Positions 32,539-40,417 of a DNA stretch of 42,997 bases are shown here, one piece after another. The stretch is from positions 1-42,997 of the forward strand of contig JAUVJI010000017.1 of NCBI GenBank assembly GCA_030596605.1. Direction: 5' to 3'. The first letter of the stretch is position 1. Every line of letters begins with the position of its first letter. Both the position numbers and the translations under genes were made by a program. The notes beneath the pieces were generated by a model. It was not told the DNA's origin. It made no database searches and saw nothing but the letters and a program-made list of their open reading frames with translations. Source of the stretch: Bacteroidales bacterium. GTDB lineage: Bacteria > Bacteroidota > Bacteroidia > Bacteroidales > JAADJA01.

Positions 32539-32616
32539 TTTAGTGTTTAGAGTTTAGTGTTTAGGGTTCAGTGTTTTGAGTTAAGAACTCAGAACCCAAA
32601 ACTCTGAACTCTGAAC
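32539..32616. repeat. Eleven-unit 7-bp repeat array between convergent genes
   Basis: It starts on the base after the ENPP stop codon. Units run TTTAGTG, TTTAGAG, TTTAGTG, TTTAGGG, TTCAGTG, TTTTGAG, then turn at TTAAGAA and continue as inverted units CTCAGAA, CCCAAAA, CTCTGAA, CTCTGAA. The phase is kept without a slip over 77 bases. The fold would be a long imperfect hairpin, suitable as a two-way terminator, ending 8 bases before the DUF1684 stop codon. Confidence 0.65.
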
Positions 32617-32623
32617 ATTTTGG

Positions 32624-33262
32624 TTAGTGCCCTTCAAATTTTTTCTCTCCGGCTTCAATGCGGATTGAGAGCCTGTTTTCTTCCGGTGGTATCACACACG
32701 AATATTTAGGATTATAAGCACAATAAGGATTATAGGCTTTATTGAAATCAAGAACCAGGACATTTCCCTCATCGGGTATTTCACAGTCAATATAACGCCC
32801 GCTACTGTAGGATTCCTTTTCACTTGTCCCATCCCTGAAGGGAACAAATAAATGGTTCGTATCTTTTGAAAGATCCAACATCTTTTTATTTTGAAAAACT
32901 GCCAGTTTTAATTCAATTGAATCAATTTTAAAATGGACTTCACCATAACGGACGTAAAAAGGAGTCTTGTCACCAGAGGTTTCCATAATAACGGTTTCAG
33001 GTATTTCATCTTTAACGAGTGTTCCTTCAACCTGATATTTAATGTTGGCAGGAAAATAGTTCAGTCCTTCAAAACTTTTACGCTGTTCAGGTAACAAAGG
33101 TGTAGGGTCGGAGTACATTAATTTAATGTTCTTACCGGTTCTGTGTTTTTCAATTTCTTCGTTGAATTTTATAATTGCACTGTCTTGTTCAACCTGTGAA
33201 AGGACTGAAAGATAAATTAAACTATAAATTAAAGTAAATGATAGTAAAAGACTGTATTTCAT
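32624..33262 (-). CDS. DUF1684 family exported protein
   Basis: A 212-residue exported protein of the DUF1684 family. The start at 33262 (MKYSLLLSFTLIYS) gives a clean signal peptide; an ATG at 33280 would only add six residues. The family signature is strong: FVPFRDGTSEKESYSSGRYID, then LDFNKAYNPYCAYNPKYSCVIPPEENRLSIRIEAGEK. The YNP.CAYN....C.IPP.EN core is nearly invariant in the family. The function is unknown; such proteins are periplasmic or lipoprotein-like. It stands alone and converges on the ENPP gene. Confidence 0.88.
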   Translation of the reverse strand: MKYSLLLSFTLIYSLIYLSVLSQVEQDSAIIKFNEEIEKHRTGKNIKLMYSDPTPLLPEQRKSFEGLNYFPANIKYQVEGTLVKDEIPETVIMETSGDKTPFYVRYGEVHFKIDSIELKLAVFQNKKMLDLSKDTNHLFVPFRDGTSEKESYSSGRYIDCEIPDEGNVLVLDFNKAYNPYCAYNPKYSCVIPPEENRLSIRIEAGEKKFEGH

Positions 33263-33425
33263 AATTATATATAAAATCAATAATTGAATATATTATCGTT
33301 TGAGCTTGTAAAAATAAATTAAAAAATTGAATTTATTTTATTCTTCTCAATCTTGAATTCTTCCCGAATTAATCACGAACTTTTTGTATAATTGCACGTA
33401 ATTTTAATTTTCATTTGATTCTGAT

Positions 33426-35096
33426 ATGGTAATTCGATTATTTATTCCACTTTTTTTCTTTTCGTTATTTTCTATAAATATTTACTCAAATAACAATAAT
33501 TTTCAAGATACACTTAAGGTTTCAAACGGAGAAACGTTTTATCAAGAACAAAATGTTGCTGATGATCTTACTTTAAGCCAGCGGATAGATAATGCTTTTA
33601 GCCCTATAGTAGATGCTTTGGGAACATTTTTATTCTGGGATCCGTTTGAAGCTGTTGGAATACATGATCCTTTAGTTTATGACAAATGGGGTGAACCGGT
33701 TTTAGAAGATGACGGTAGCAATAAGAAATCACCTGTTCCTTTCATTGTAATATGGTTGATTTTCGGCGCTGTGGCTTTTACCATTATAATGAAGTTTATA
33801 AATATCCGTGGCTTTAAACATGCTATTAATCTGATACGCGGCATTTATGACGATCCTGAGCACAAAGGAGAAGTTACGCATTTCCAGGCATTAACAACAG
33901 CCCTTTCTGCTACGGTTGGGCTTGGAAATATTGCAGGTGTTGCAATCGCCATCTCAATAGGTGGACCTGGTGCTACTTTTTGGATGATCATTGCAGGAAT
34001 ATTTGGTATGTCGTCCAAATTTACCGAATGTACGCTTGGTGTTAAATACAGAAAAATTGATAAAAACGGAGTTGTTTCAGGAGGACCTATGTATTATCTG
34101 CGTGACGGATTAAAAAAGAAAGGATTGAAATGGCTTGGAGTTGTATTAGCATTTATCTTTGCCGTTCTCATAATGGGTGGTTCTTTCGGTGGCGGAAACA
34201 TGTTCCAGGCAAACCAGGCTTTTTCGCAACTGGCTTATGTTGCACCGGGCATTGAAAGTTACGGTGCATGGTTTGGGATAATCCTTGCCATTCTTGTCGG
34301 AATAGTCATCATTGGAGGAATTAAAAGTATTGCCAGGGTTACCGATAAAATTGTTCCTTTCATGGCTGTTATGTATGTAGCTGTGGCGCTTATTATTATT
34401 ATTATGAATATAGATCGTACAGGCGAAGCCTTTAAATTGATCTTTGATAGCGCATTTGCTACCGATGCTTTAAAAGGTGGATTTATTGGCGTACTTATCG
34501 TCGGGTTTCAGCGGGCGGCATTCTCAAACGAAGCAGGTGTGGGTTCGGCTGCTATTGCACACTCGGCAGTAAAAACCGACACTCCGGTTAAAGAAGGATT
34601 TGTGGCAATGTTAGGGCCGTTTATCGATACGGTAGTTATATGTACCATGACAGCATTAGTGTTGATCTTTACAGGAACGTATGAGAATCCTGCCGGACTT
34701 GAAGGCGCCCAGCTTACTTCACAGGCTTTTTCCAGTGTATTTTCATGGTTTCCTTATTTACTTGTCTTGGCAATTCTCCTTTTTGCTTTCTCATCTATGA
34801 TCTCATGGTCGTATTATGGGCTTAAAGGGTTTGATTATCTTTTTGGAGACTTATCTCAAAAACTATTTGGCAGCAGAAACATTGCTAAGTATACCTATTT
34901 TTCCATCTTCCTGGTGTTTATCGTAATTGGTTCTGCATCTAACCTTGGTTCTGTTATTGATTTTTCCGATATGATGATCCTTTCTATGGCCTTCCCAAAC
35001 ATACTCGGATTACTGATCCTTGCGCCTGAAGTGAAACGGGATTTAACAGATTATCTTAGGAAATTAAAGAGTGGGGAGATTAAGAGGTATAAGTAG
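33426..35096 (+). CDS. Alanine/sodium (AGCS) symporter family protein
   Basis: A 556-residue sodium:alanine symporter-type permease. The family core is unmistakable: [74 protein letters not shown]. About ten membrane segments can be counted. It is about 100 residues longer than typical members: an N-terminal signal-like segment (about 1-21) and a hydrophilic stretch (about 22-105) come before the first core helix, probably periplasmic, as in several Bacteroidetes homologues. Its last 43 codons are repeated, diverged, 0.9 kb downstream at 35972-36106 beyond a toxin-antitoxin pair; see that entry. Confidence 0.93.
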   Translation: MVIRLFIPLFFFSLFSINIYSNNNNFQDTLKVSNGETFYQEQNVADDLTLSQRIDNAFSPIVDALGTFLFWDPFEAVGIHDPLVYDKWGEPVLEDDGSNKKSPVPFIVIWLIFGAVAFTIIMKFINIRGFKHAINLIRGIYDDPEHKGEVTHFQALTTALSATVGLGNIAGVAIAISIGGPGATFWMIIAGIFGMSSKFTECTLGVKYRKIDKNGVVSGGPMYYLRDGLKKKGLKWLGVVLAFIFAVLIMGGSFGGGNMFQANQAFSQLAYVAPGIESYGAWFGIILAILVGIVIIGGIKSIARVTDKIVPFMAVMYVAVALIIIIMNIDRTGEAFKLIFDSAFATDALKGGFIGVLIVGFQRAAFSNEAGVGSAAIAHSAVKTDTPVKEGFVAMLGPFIDTVVICTMTALVLIFTGTYENPAGLEGAQLTSQAFSSVFSWFPYLLVLAILLFAFSSMISWSYYGLKGFDYLFGDLSQKLFGSRNIAKYTYFSIFLVFIVIGSASNLGSVIDFSDMMILSMAFPNILGLLILAPEVKRDLTDYLRKLKSGEIKRYK

Positions 35097-35100
35097 ACTT

Positions 35101-35128
35101 TTGAACTGGTTTAAGGTTTAAAGGTAAG
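35101..35128 (+). repeat. Weak 7-bp repeat array after the AGCS stop
   Basis: Units TTGAACT, GGTTTAA, GGTTTAA, AGGTAAG follow the AGCS stop within 4 bases. The pattern then dissolves into GGTAAGG-like sequence to about 35160. It is the least regular member of the 7-bp array family in this window. Confidence 0.35.
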
Positions 35129-35189
35129 GAAGCCGGTTTGGTAGAGGGGTAAGGGTAAAGGAAAATATAATATAACCTTATCAAATTTG

Positions 35190-35519
35190 TTATCCCAGTA
35201 TTAATGTAATCAATTCAACAATTTCTTTCTCCGTAATAGATGTTCTTTGCGATTTATCATATATATCAATTAAATAAACGGAGTCTTTTATGTATCTGAC
35301 ATAAGTAATAATGCGTGCACCTCCAGATTTTCCACTTCGTTTTGATTTAATAGCCACCCTGATTTTAAAACAATCATTTCCGATGGCAATGCCCAGACTG
35401 GGTGTAGTTTCTAATTGATCAAAAATGGGTTCAAGGTCATCCTTCAGGGATTTGTATTTCTTGGAAAGTTTTTTGACTTTCCTCTCAAAATTATCTGTAA
35501 CGACAACATTAAATCTCAT
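35190..35519 (-). CDS. RelE/ParE-type toxin
   Basis: A 109-residue toxin of the RelE/ParE superfamily: VTDNFERKVKKLSKKYKSLKDDL at the start, basic strand residues in CFKIRVAIKSKRSGKSGGARIITYVRY and the end VYLIDIYDKSQRTSITEKEI. Relatives cut mRNA at the ribosome or poison gyrase; which applies here is not clear. It overlaps the upstream antitoxin by 11 bases, the usual coupled order antitoxin-toxin. The pair lies between the intact AGCS gene and a second AGCS 3' end. Confidence 0.85.
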   Translation of the reverse strand: MRFNVVVTDNFERKVKKLSKKYKSLKDDLEPIFDQLETTPSLGIAIGNDCFKIRVAIKSKRSGKSGGARIITYVRYIKDSVYLIDIYDKSQRTSITEKEIVELITLILG

Positions 35520-35721
35520 CCAAAAGCTGTTTTGCAGATTTTAGTGTTTTTTCACCTTCTTCATGAAGTTTTACATCATTGAATGCATCAACAATATCCT
35601 GAATCGCTTTGCTTTTACGTTTATCTTTTATTTGTTTGACAATACGGACATATTTCAATCCATTTACTAGCTCTATGAAAAATGGTGCCTTACTTTCCTG
35701 TATGTCGAGAATAACTTTCAT
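35509..35721 (-). CDS. Antitoxin partner of the RelE/ParE-type toxin
   Basis: A 70-residue protein, starting MKVILDIQESKAPFFIELV, with an acidic, helical C-terminus (EEGEKTLKSAKQLLDEI) that probably wraps the toxin. No classical DNA-binding domain is recognised. It belongs to small antitoxin-like proteins commonly paired with RelE toxins in Bacteroidetes; assignment rests mainly on size and coupling. Promoter at 35748-35755. Confidence 0.75.
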   Translation of the reverse strand: MKVILDIQESKAPFFIELVNGLKYVRIVKQIKDKRKSKAIQDIVDAFNDVKLHEEGEKTLKSAKQLLDEI

Positions 35722-35747
35722 TGTTAAAATTTCATTTGTAGAAAATA

Positions 35748-35755
35748 CAAAATTA
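35748..35755 (-). promoter_or_regulatory. -7 element of the toxin-antitoxin operon
   Basis: TAATTTTG on the minus strand matches TAnnTTTG, 26 bases before the antitoxin start. No clear -33 element. Confidence 0.45.
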
Positions 35756-35971
35756 ATAAATTTCTCGCTTTTTTCAGCATAATTCTCATGCTTTCAAACC
35801 TTATAAGGGTGTGTAATTTAAACTCTGTCTGGTTATTTTTAATTTCATTTTCAAATATATATTATTTTTTTAGGTTAAGGATTAGGAAAATATTTAATAG
35901 TGATGTTGAAAATTCAAACAAAGTATTAGTCCCCATCATTATAAATCTAATATTTAGAAATATGATTTGTT

Positions 35972-36106
35972 TTCTCTGATATGATAATCCTTTCCATGGC
36001 CTTCCCTAATATACTCGGATTACTGATCCTTGCACCTGAAGTGAAACGGGACTTAACGGATTACGTCAAAAAGTTAAAATCAGGGGAGATAAAGAGGCTT
36101 AAGTAA
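35972..36106 (+). pseudogene. Displaced 3' end of an AGCS symporter gene
   Basis: About 135 bases encode [20 protein letters not shown] and the rest of an AGCS C-terminus through to KRLK-stop. They match the end of the intact gene (about 34963-35096) with roughly 20 mismatches per 129 bases, mostly at third positions, and no gaps. An in-frame stop lies just before the match, so it is not expressed. The divergence shows that it is not a recent local copy: it is either the original end of this gene displaced by incoming DNA that brought its own version, or the last piece of a tandem paralogue. Confidence 0.85.
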
Positions 36107-36131
36107 GAATATTCTTTATTCGATTCCAAAT

Positions 36132-36315
36132 ACGTAATTTAGATGAGTTCTCGCTACAAACGAGAGTGGGATTCAATTAATATTGTTCAGTACTATTATA
36201 ATTCTTTCTCCAATAGTCTTAAGTTAATTTGGTATTTTTAATAATGTAAATCTTTGATTGCATTATAAATGTGCAATATAGATGAGTCCTTGTTACAAAG
36301 GAGGACTATAGCGGG
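36132..36315. repeat. Two copies of a hairpin-forming repeat downstream of the radical SAM gene
   Basis: Copy 1 (36132-36170) and copy 2 (36271-36315) share the core TAGATGAGTYCTYGYTACAAA, followed by a purine-rich second arm (CGAGAG or AGGAGGAC) that pairs with the first (TCTCG/CGAGA; GTCCT/AGGAC). Same orientation, 139 bases apart. The region before each is also similar. Probably a small dispersed hairpin element. Confidence 0.5.
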
Positions 36316-36347
36316 CAATCTTGGATTTGAGTGTTGACTTGAGTAAA

Positions 36348-37724
36348 TTACAAATGTGCTTGGCTAAGTGGGATGACTTTTTCAAGTACTTCTATTGATT
36401 GCCAATAACCAGGTTTAACATGATTAATACATAGTTCATTTAAGTTTCTTGCAAAATCAAACCATTGCACCATCAAATCTTCATCTAACATTGACCAGGG
36501 AATATCGTGACTTAAACCAAAACACCAATTGTTATTAATAGGATTATTAGTTTCATAAAGGTTGATGCCATATTTTAAAGGATTTAATGCAAAAGCAGAA
36601 CCATTGACTATTGTTAAAATCTCAGGTTCAATGCTATAAAGATAAGGTAGTATTTTTTCAATGTTCTTCAATTGAATGGTTAATGATTTCTCATTAATGC
36701 CAGGAATAAATAGAATCATACCAATGGTAACTTTCACATATTTTGATAAAATTTTTATTGCATTGATAATATTTTCAACAACTAATCCTTTATTTAGAAT
36801 TGTAAGTAATTCTTCATCTAATGCTTCAGCACCAATAAAAACATCTGTACAACCTGATTTTGCTAATTTCTTTCCTATCTCGTCTGAAATCCAAGTTTCA
36901 GCACGTAACATAAGATTATAAGGAATTTTACCGCCTAAGCGAGCAATTTCCATGATTGTTTCGTTAAGGTATTTTTTAGTATAAGAATCCTGTGTTAATA
37001 CGATGTCCCTTACCTTAGGATTTAATTGGTAAATTTGATTTACATCTCGTGCCACTTCTTTTGCCGAGCGAAAAACTAACTTTTGATAAGCTCTTGAAGG
37101 GTAATCACAAAAACTACATTTACCATAATAACATCCATGTCCAGAATATACAGTAACTAATTCTTTCAATGGCAATAATGAATAGTCTGGTCTGAATGAT
37201 GGAGGGGAAATCTTTTTAACTACAGTACAATTTGATTCTGTATTCTTGGTTTCGTCTATAACCTCATTAAGGAGGGCTTCTACATCATGTCCAATTAAAA
37301 TGTAATCAAAAAAATTGGATAATAGTTCTAATTGATCCTTTTGTAATGAAACTACTGCACAACCACCTAACACCGTGATTGCGTTTGGATTCGTTTTTTT
37401 TATATTATAGCTTAAGCGAGAATGAAAGACAACATCGGGTGAATACAATGATGAGAAAAAAACAAAACCGTCTATATAATCAGACATAGGGAGGTAATCA
37501 TCCATCCAATCACCGTGTTTTATACTGTTTGGATTTAACCAATTTGGAGAATTGCATTTTGTATTGAGTTCTAAAGGTGTATTCGAATAGTCCAAACTAC
37601 CACTTAAATCAAGCAACCTATAAGAAAAATTAGCATTAGATAATGCCGTACATAAGTACACGGCACCTGCTTGAGTCATCTCTTTTCCTGAACATAAAGA
37701 AGTAACAACAGTACATTTATTCAT
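36348..37724 (-). CDS. B12-binding-type radical SAM protein
   Basis: A 458-residue enzyme with an N-terminal cobalamin-binding-like Rossmann domain (about 1-160: ITVLGGCAVV, FFDYILIGHDVEALLNEVI) lacking the DxHxxG ligand motif. A radical SAM barrel (about 185-400) follows, with Cys198, Cys203 and Cys206 in GHGCYYGKCSFCDYP, i.e. CX4CX2C instead of the usual CX3CX2C. Later features are typical: LRAETWISDEIGKKLAKSGC, VFIGAEALDEELLTILNKG. It should cleave S-adenosylmethionine to a 5'-deoxyadenosyl radical; the substrate is unknown. It is the last gene of a five-gene operon starting with an AdoMet decarboxylase-like protein. No precursor peptide gene was recognised beside it. Confidence 0.85.
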   Translation of the reverse strand: MNKCTVVTSLCSGKEMTQAGAVYLCTALSNANFSYRLLDLSGSLDYSNTPLELNTKCNSPNWLNPNSIKHGDWMDDYLPMSDYIDGFVFFSSLYSPDVVFHSRLSYNIKKTNPNAITVLGGCAVVSLQKDQLELLSNFFDYILIGHDVEALLNEVIDETKNTESNCTVVKKISPPSFRPDYSLLPLKELVTVYSGHGCYYGKCSFCDYPSRAYQKLVFRSAKEVARDVNQIYQLNPKVRDIVLTQDSYTKKYLNETIMEIARLGGKIPYNLMLRAETWISDEIGKKLAKSGCTDVFIGAEALDEELLTILNKGLVVENIINAIKILSKYVKVTIGMILFIPGINEKSLTIQLKNIEKILPYLYSIEPEILTIVNGSAFALNPLKYGINLYETNNPINNNWCFGLSHDIPWSMLDEDLMVQWFDFARNLNELCINHVKPGYWQSIEVLEKVIPLSQAHL

Positions 37725-37744
37725 CTATATTAAATCCCAACATA

Positions 37745-38212
37745 TTAATTATTACATTTATTTTTATCTAAGCGATCTTCTACCCATATTAAATCGCTTC
37801 CCTTAGTATAACCTTGTTTAATCCAAAATCCCAAAGCACTATTCTTTGAATTTTTCACAAGGCCTTGTATTAATTTTATCCCTTTTTCCTTACATATATC
37901 CCGCAGGTATTTATACATTTTACCTCCTACGCCGATATTTTGGAACTCTGGAATTATTAAAAATGCATCGAAGAAAAACCATTTTGGTGAAACAATAACA
38001 CCATAAGCAAATCCTATTATTTTTGTATCAATTGTTGCTACAATAACTATTGCACGTGAATCTGTTATCCAAAAACGAATATCATCTTCATCAAAACCAT
38101 TAGAATATTCTGATACAACAAAACGATCAGAAGTTTTAGAGCATTTGAGTATTTGAGGCAAATCTTCAGGTATTGCTGTTCTTATTTTGACTGAGTTTTT
38201 ATTTTTATTCAT
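37745..38212 (-). CDS. GNAT family N-acetyltransferase
   Basis: A 155-residue acyl-CoA-dependent acetyltransferase. The GNAT fold is clear: KIRTAIPEDLPQILKCS at the start, FFFDAFLIIPEFQNIGVGGKMYKYLRD (acetyl-CoA pyrophosphate loop, about 75-101) and ALGFWIKQGYTKGSDLIWVED near the end. The acceptor is unknown; small amines, including polyamines, amino acids and aminoglycosides, are common for the family. Fourth gene of the operon, 20 bases before the radical SAM gene. Confidence 0.85.
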   Translation of the reverse strand: MNKNKNSVKIRTAIPEDLPQILKCSKTSDRFVVSEYSNGFDEDDIRFWITDSRAIVIVATIDTKIIGFAYGVIVSPKWFFFDAFLIIPEFQNIGVGGKMYKYLRDICKEKGIKLIQGLVKNSKNSALGFWIKQGYTKGSDLIWVEDRLDKNKCNN

Positions 38213-38253
38213 AATTGATTTTCTGTTATTCTTTAATGCTAGTGAAGTGGTAT

Positions 38254-39090
38254 TCAGTTATTTGCATTCTTGGATCGCTGCAAAATATGTTTAACAATTT
38301 CTATATCTTTTTTGAAATGTTTGATATATTCATCCAATCTATCAATTTCGGCGATTACAACACCTTCCTCATTAATGATATTTTTTTTAACTAAAAACTT
38401 AAAAATTTTGGCTTTATTACTGCACCTAAAATCAGAAAAATCATTTTCCGTAACAGGGCCCTTCATTTGCCCTTTCAAATATTCGTCAAAATCAAAATGC
38501 GCGTTCTGTTGGAATTCCATTACATCCTTAAATATTTTATCTTTCCTTAATTCTGCAAGCCATTGTCTCTGCCAATCTTTACCCCAAGGGTCTTTAAATT
38601 TTTCATCCTTAATATATACAATATATGTATAGAGAAAATAATCATATATTTTAGATAAGTATAAATATTTGCCTATTTCAGAATTCAACTCCTTTTTTTC
38701 ATCTCCCTCATCCATTCCCATCATTTCAGTGTACTTATTTTTGTATTTCTCTTGCATATAACCACTAGGAAGCAATCTCACATTATCAATATGATTCTCA
38801 GTTATTGGTTTGTCGGTTTGCCATCCCATAGTAATTCGGTCTTTTAATAATTGTGATTTTAGAATTTTCTTTTGAGCTCGTAATTGTTTATAAATAGCAA
38901 TAACAGTGAAACTTAAAACTATCAAAGTTAAAACTGGAATTATCCAAGGATAAGCATTATATTTTTGGCTTAACCAGTTTAAAAATTGAATAAATCTTGA
39001 AGTTTGCTCAGTAGCAAGTAGAGCATAGGTCAGAGTTGTTTCTATGGGTTGATTCAGTGTATCTAAAGCTTGTGCTACAATTGTATCCAT
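38254..39090 (-). CDS. Unknown single-pass membrane protein
   Basis: A 278-residue protein of no family I recognise. Residues 1-45 are weakly amphipathic; one strong membrane helix (about 50-72: YPWIIPVLTLIVLSFTVIAIY) is followed by a short basic stretch (KQLRAQKKILKSQ), so the long, charged C-terminal part (about 75-278) should be cytoplasmic. That part is rich in Trp, Tyr and Lys and has a KDPWGKDWQRQWLAELRKDK segment. Similar layouts occur in small membrane proteins of many phage-related and defence-associated loci, but nothing here specifies a role. Third gene of the operon, 12 bases after the DUF3326 gene and 41 before the GNAT gene. Confidence 0.7.
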   Translation of the reverse strand: MDTIVAQALDTLNQPIETTLTYALLATEQTSRFIQFLNWLSQKYNAYPWIIPVLTLIVLSFTVIAIYKQLRAQKKILKSQLLKDRITMGWQTDKPITENHIDNVRLLPSGYMQEKYKNKYTEMMGMDEGDEKKELNSEIGKYLYLSKIYDYFLYTYIVYIKDEKFKDPWGKDWQRQWLAELRKDKIFKDVMEFQQNAHFDFDEYLKGQMKGPVTENDFSDFRCSNKAKIFKFLVKKNIINEEGVVIAEIDRLDEYIKHFKKDIEIVKHILQRSKNANN

Positions 39091-39102
39091 ATAAATTTCC
39101 TT

Positions 39103-40416
39103 TTAATTTATAACTATTTTAGTATGTTCTAATGGTCGCCTGACAGAGGAAAAAGTAACCCCCGACTTAAGTACCGAAATAATACCGGCTGCTTCCACAT
39201 AATTATCAACTATAAATAATTTATCTGTTTTAAATGGGAGTTTATTTAGGTCATTTTGCATACAATTGCGATTTTCACGAACTGCAATAACAGGGATTCC
39301 TTGTTCTAAGGCTGCAAGGGTTGGTAACCCGATACAATTTTCAGGTATAACCAAGCAGGAAATATCAGAAGCACTAATTATATCTGACTCCTGAAACAAT
39401 TCCCTTTCCTTTATAATTTTGGGACTTCGATGCAATCCTTTTAAAATACTATGAATGTAACATGATGAAACAACCTCTGCTGACATTCTTGGGTCAACAA
39501 TCCCAAAATGTTTCATATACAAACTTGAATCACTTATAGCGGGTGCATGTGCTGTAGGGATATTGAAACATAAAGATATTGCGTGTGTTAACATAGCTTC
39601 AACACCACCCCAGGGATTTATCACTTCTCCTTTGCCGGAAAAATAATCTTTTGCTACATTTTCCGGTATTTTAATGGTTGAAGATAAAGCCAAAGCATCA
39701 ATATCATCAATATTATTAGCAATTACATCAAATAGCTTTTTTAATCCTTCGATGCGTCCTGCAGATCTTCCTGATTTAGCATATTCGGCATACACATTTG
39801 TAGGTGGATTTAATTGAATAACCTTTGGGCAATTCAAACCGATTGTACTTCTAGCCGCAGAAATTGCATTTATTAAATCCTTATCAATAATTTCATCACT
39901 ATGTTTGTCAGCAATTAATAAAACCTTATTAGACCTAACTCTTTGTAGTCCTATTGTACCCATAAGTAATTGAGAAATGACGCTTCCTTCAACATATAAC
40001 CCATTTTCCGGTAGCTCATTAATATCAGATGCATTAACGACATTAGGATGAGTTATCAATGTATCGCTAACAGAGGCAAAAAGTTTAGCAACAGGATTAG
40101 CGTCACCGGCATGTCCTCCAATCTCAGCACCTATACCGGTTGGAACCACAAAAACAGTGTTAAACTTATTTGTATTTTCTGATTTTCGTTTCTCAAATTT
40201 AAAAATTGAAGTTGGATTTAAACCCGGCATTTCTTTCAAACCACTTAGGACACCTAATTCACAATGATAATTTTGTTCATCGCTACTAGTCACAACAAAT
40301 CGAATTGGTATCTCATCTTCTGAAAGGGAGCTTTTTATATAACTCTCAAAAAATGATATTAAGGATTGCTCCCTATTATCAATAGGTATAATTATATTTT
40401 TTTCTTTTAATAACAT
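39103..40416 (-). CDS. DUF3326 family protein
   Basis: A 437-residue protein of the DUF3326 family, otherwise known mostly from cyanobacteria and plants. Recognised by FVVPTGIGAEIGGHAGDANPVAKLFASV (about 108-135) with THPNVVNASDI, LPENGLYVEGS, VLLIADK, AARSTIGLNCPKVIQLNPP, NPWGGVEAMLTHAIS, IPTAHAPAI and IPENCIGLPTLAALEQGIPVIAVRENR. Gly-rich loops and conserved His residues suggest a metabolite-binding enzyme, but no activity is established. It begins one base after the AdoMet decarboxylase-like gene, so the two are translationally coupled and probably work on the same pathway. Confidence 0.8.
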   Translation of the reverse strand: MLLKEKNIIIPIDNREQSLISFFESYIKSSLSEDEIPIRFVVTSSDEQNYHCELGVLSGLKEMPGLNPTSIFKFEKRKSENTNKFNTVFVVPTGIGAEIGGHAGDANPVAKLFASVSDTLITHPNVVNASDINELPENGLYVEGSVISQLLMGTIGLQRVRSNKVLLIADKHSDEIIDKDLINAISAARSTIGLNCPKVIQLNPPTNVYAEYAKSGRSAGRIEGLKKLFDVIANNIDDIDALALSSTIKIPENVAKDYFSGKGEVINPWGGVEAMLTHAISLCFNIPTAHAPAISDSSLYMKHFGIVDPRMSAEVVSSCYIHSILKGLHRSPKIIKERELFQESDIISASDISCLVIPENCIGLPTLAALEQGIPVIAVRENRNCMQNDLNKLPFKTDKLFIVDNYVEAAGIISVLKSGVTFSSVRRPLEHTKIVIN

Positions 40417-40417
40417 T

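Larger units (their letters stand above)
35722..36347. other. Gene-free region with AGCS-tail relic and two hairpin repeats
   Basis: 626 bases between two leftward genes. It holds the toxin-antitoxin promoter, about 215 AT-rich bases without visible content, the AGCS 3' relic (35972-36106), and two hairpin repeats (36132-36170, 36271-36315) close to the end of the radical SAM gene. Confidence 0.6.

Noticed and set aside
35788..35979. 63-codon open frame between the toxin-antitoxin pair and the AGCS relic
   Set aside because: AT-rich, no recognisable protein, and it runs into the AGCS relic out of frame.
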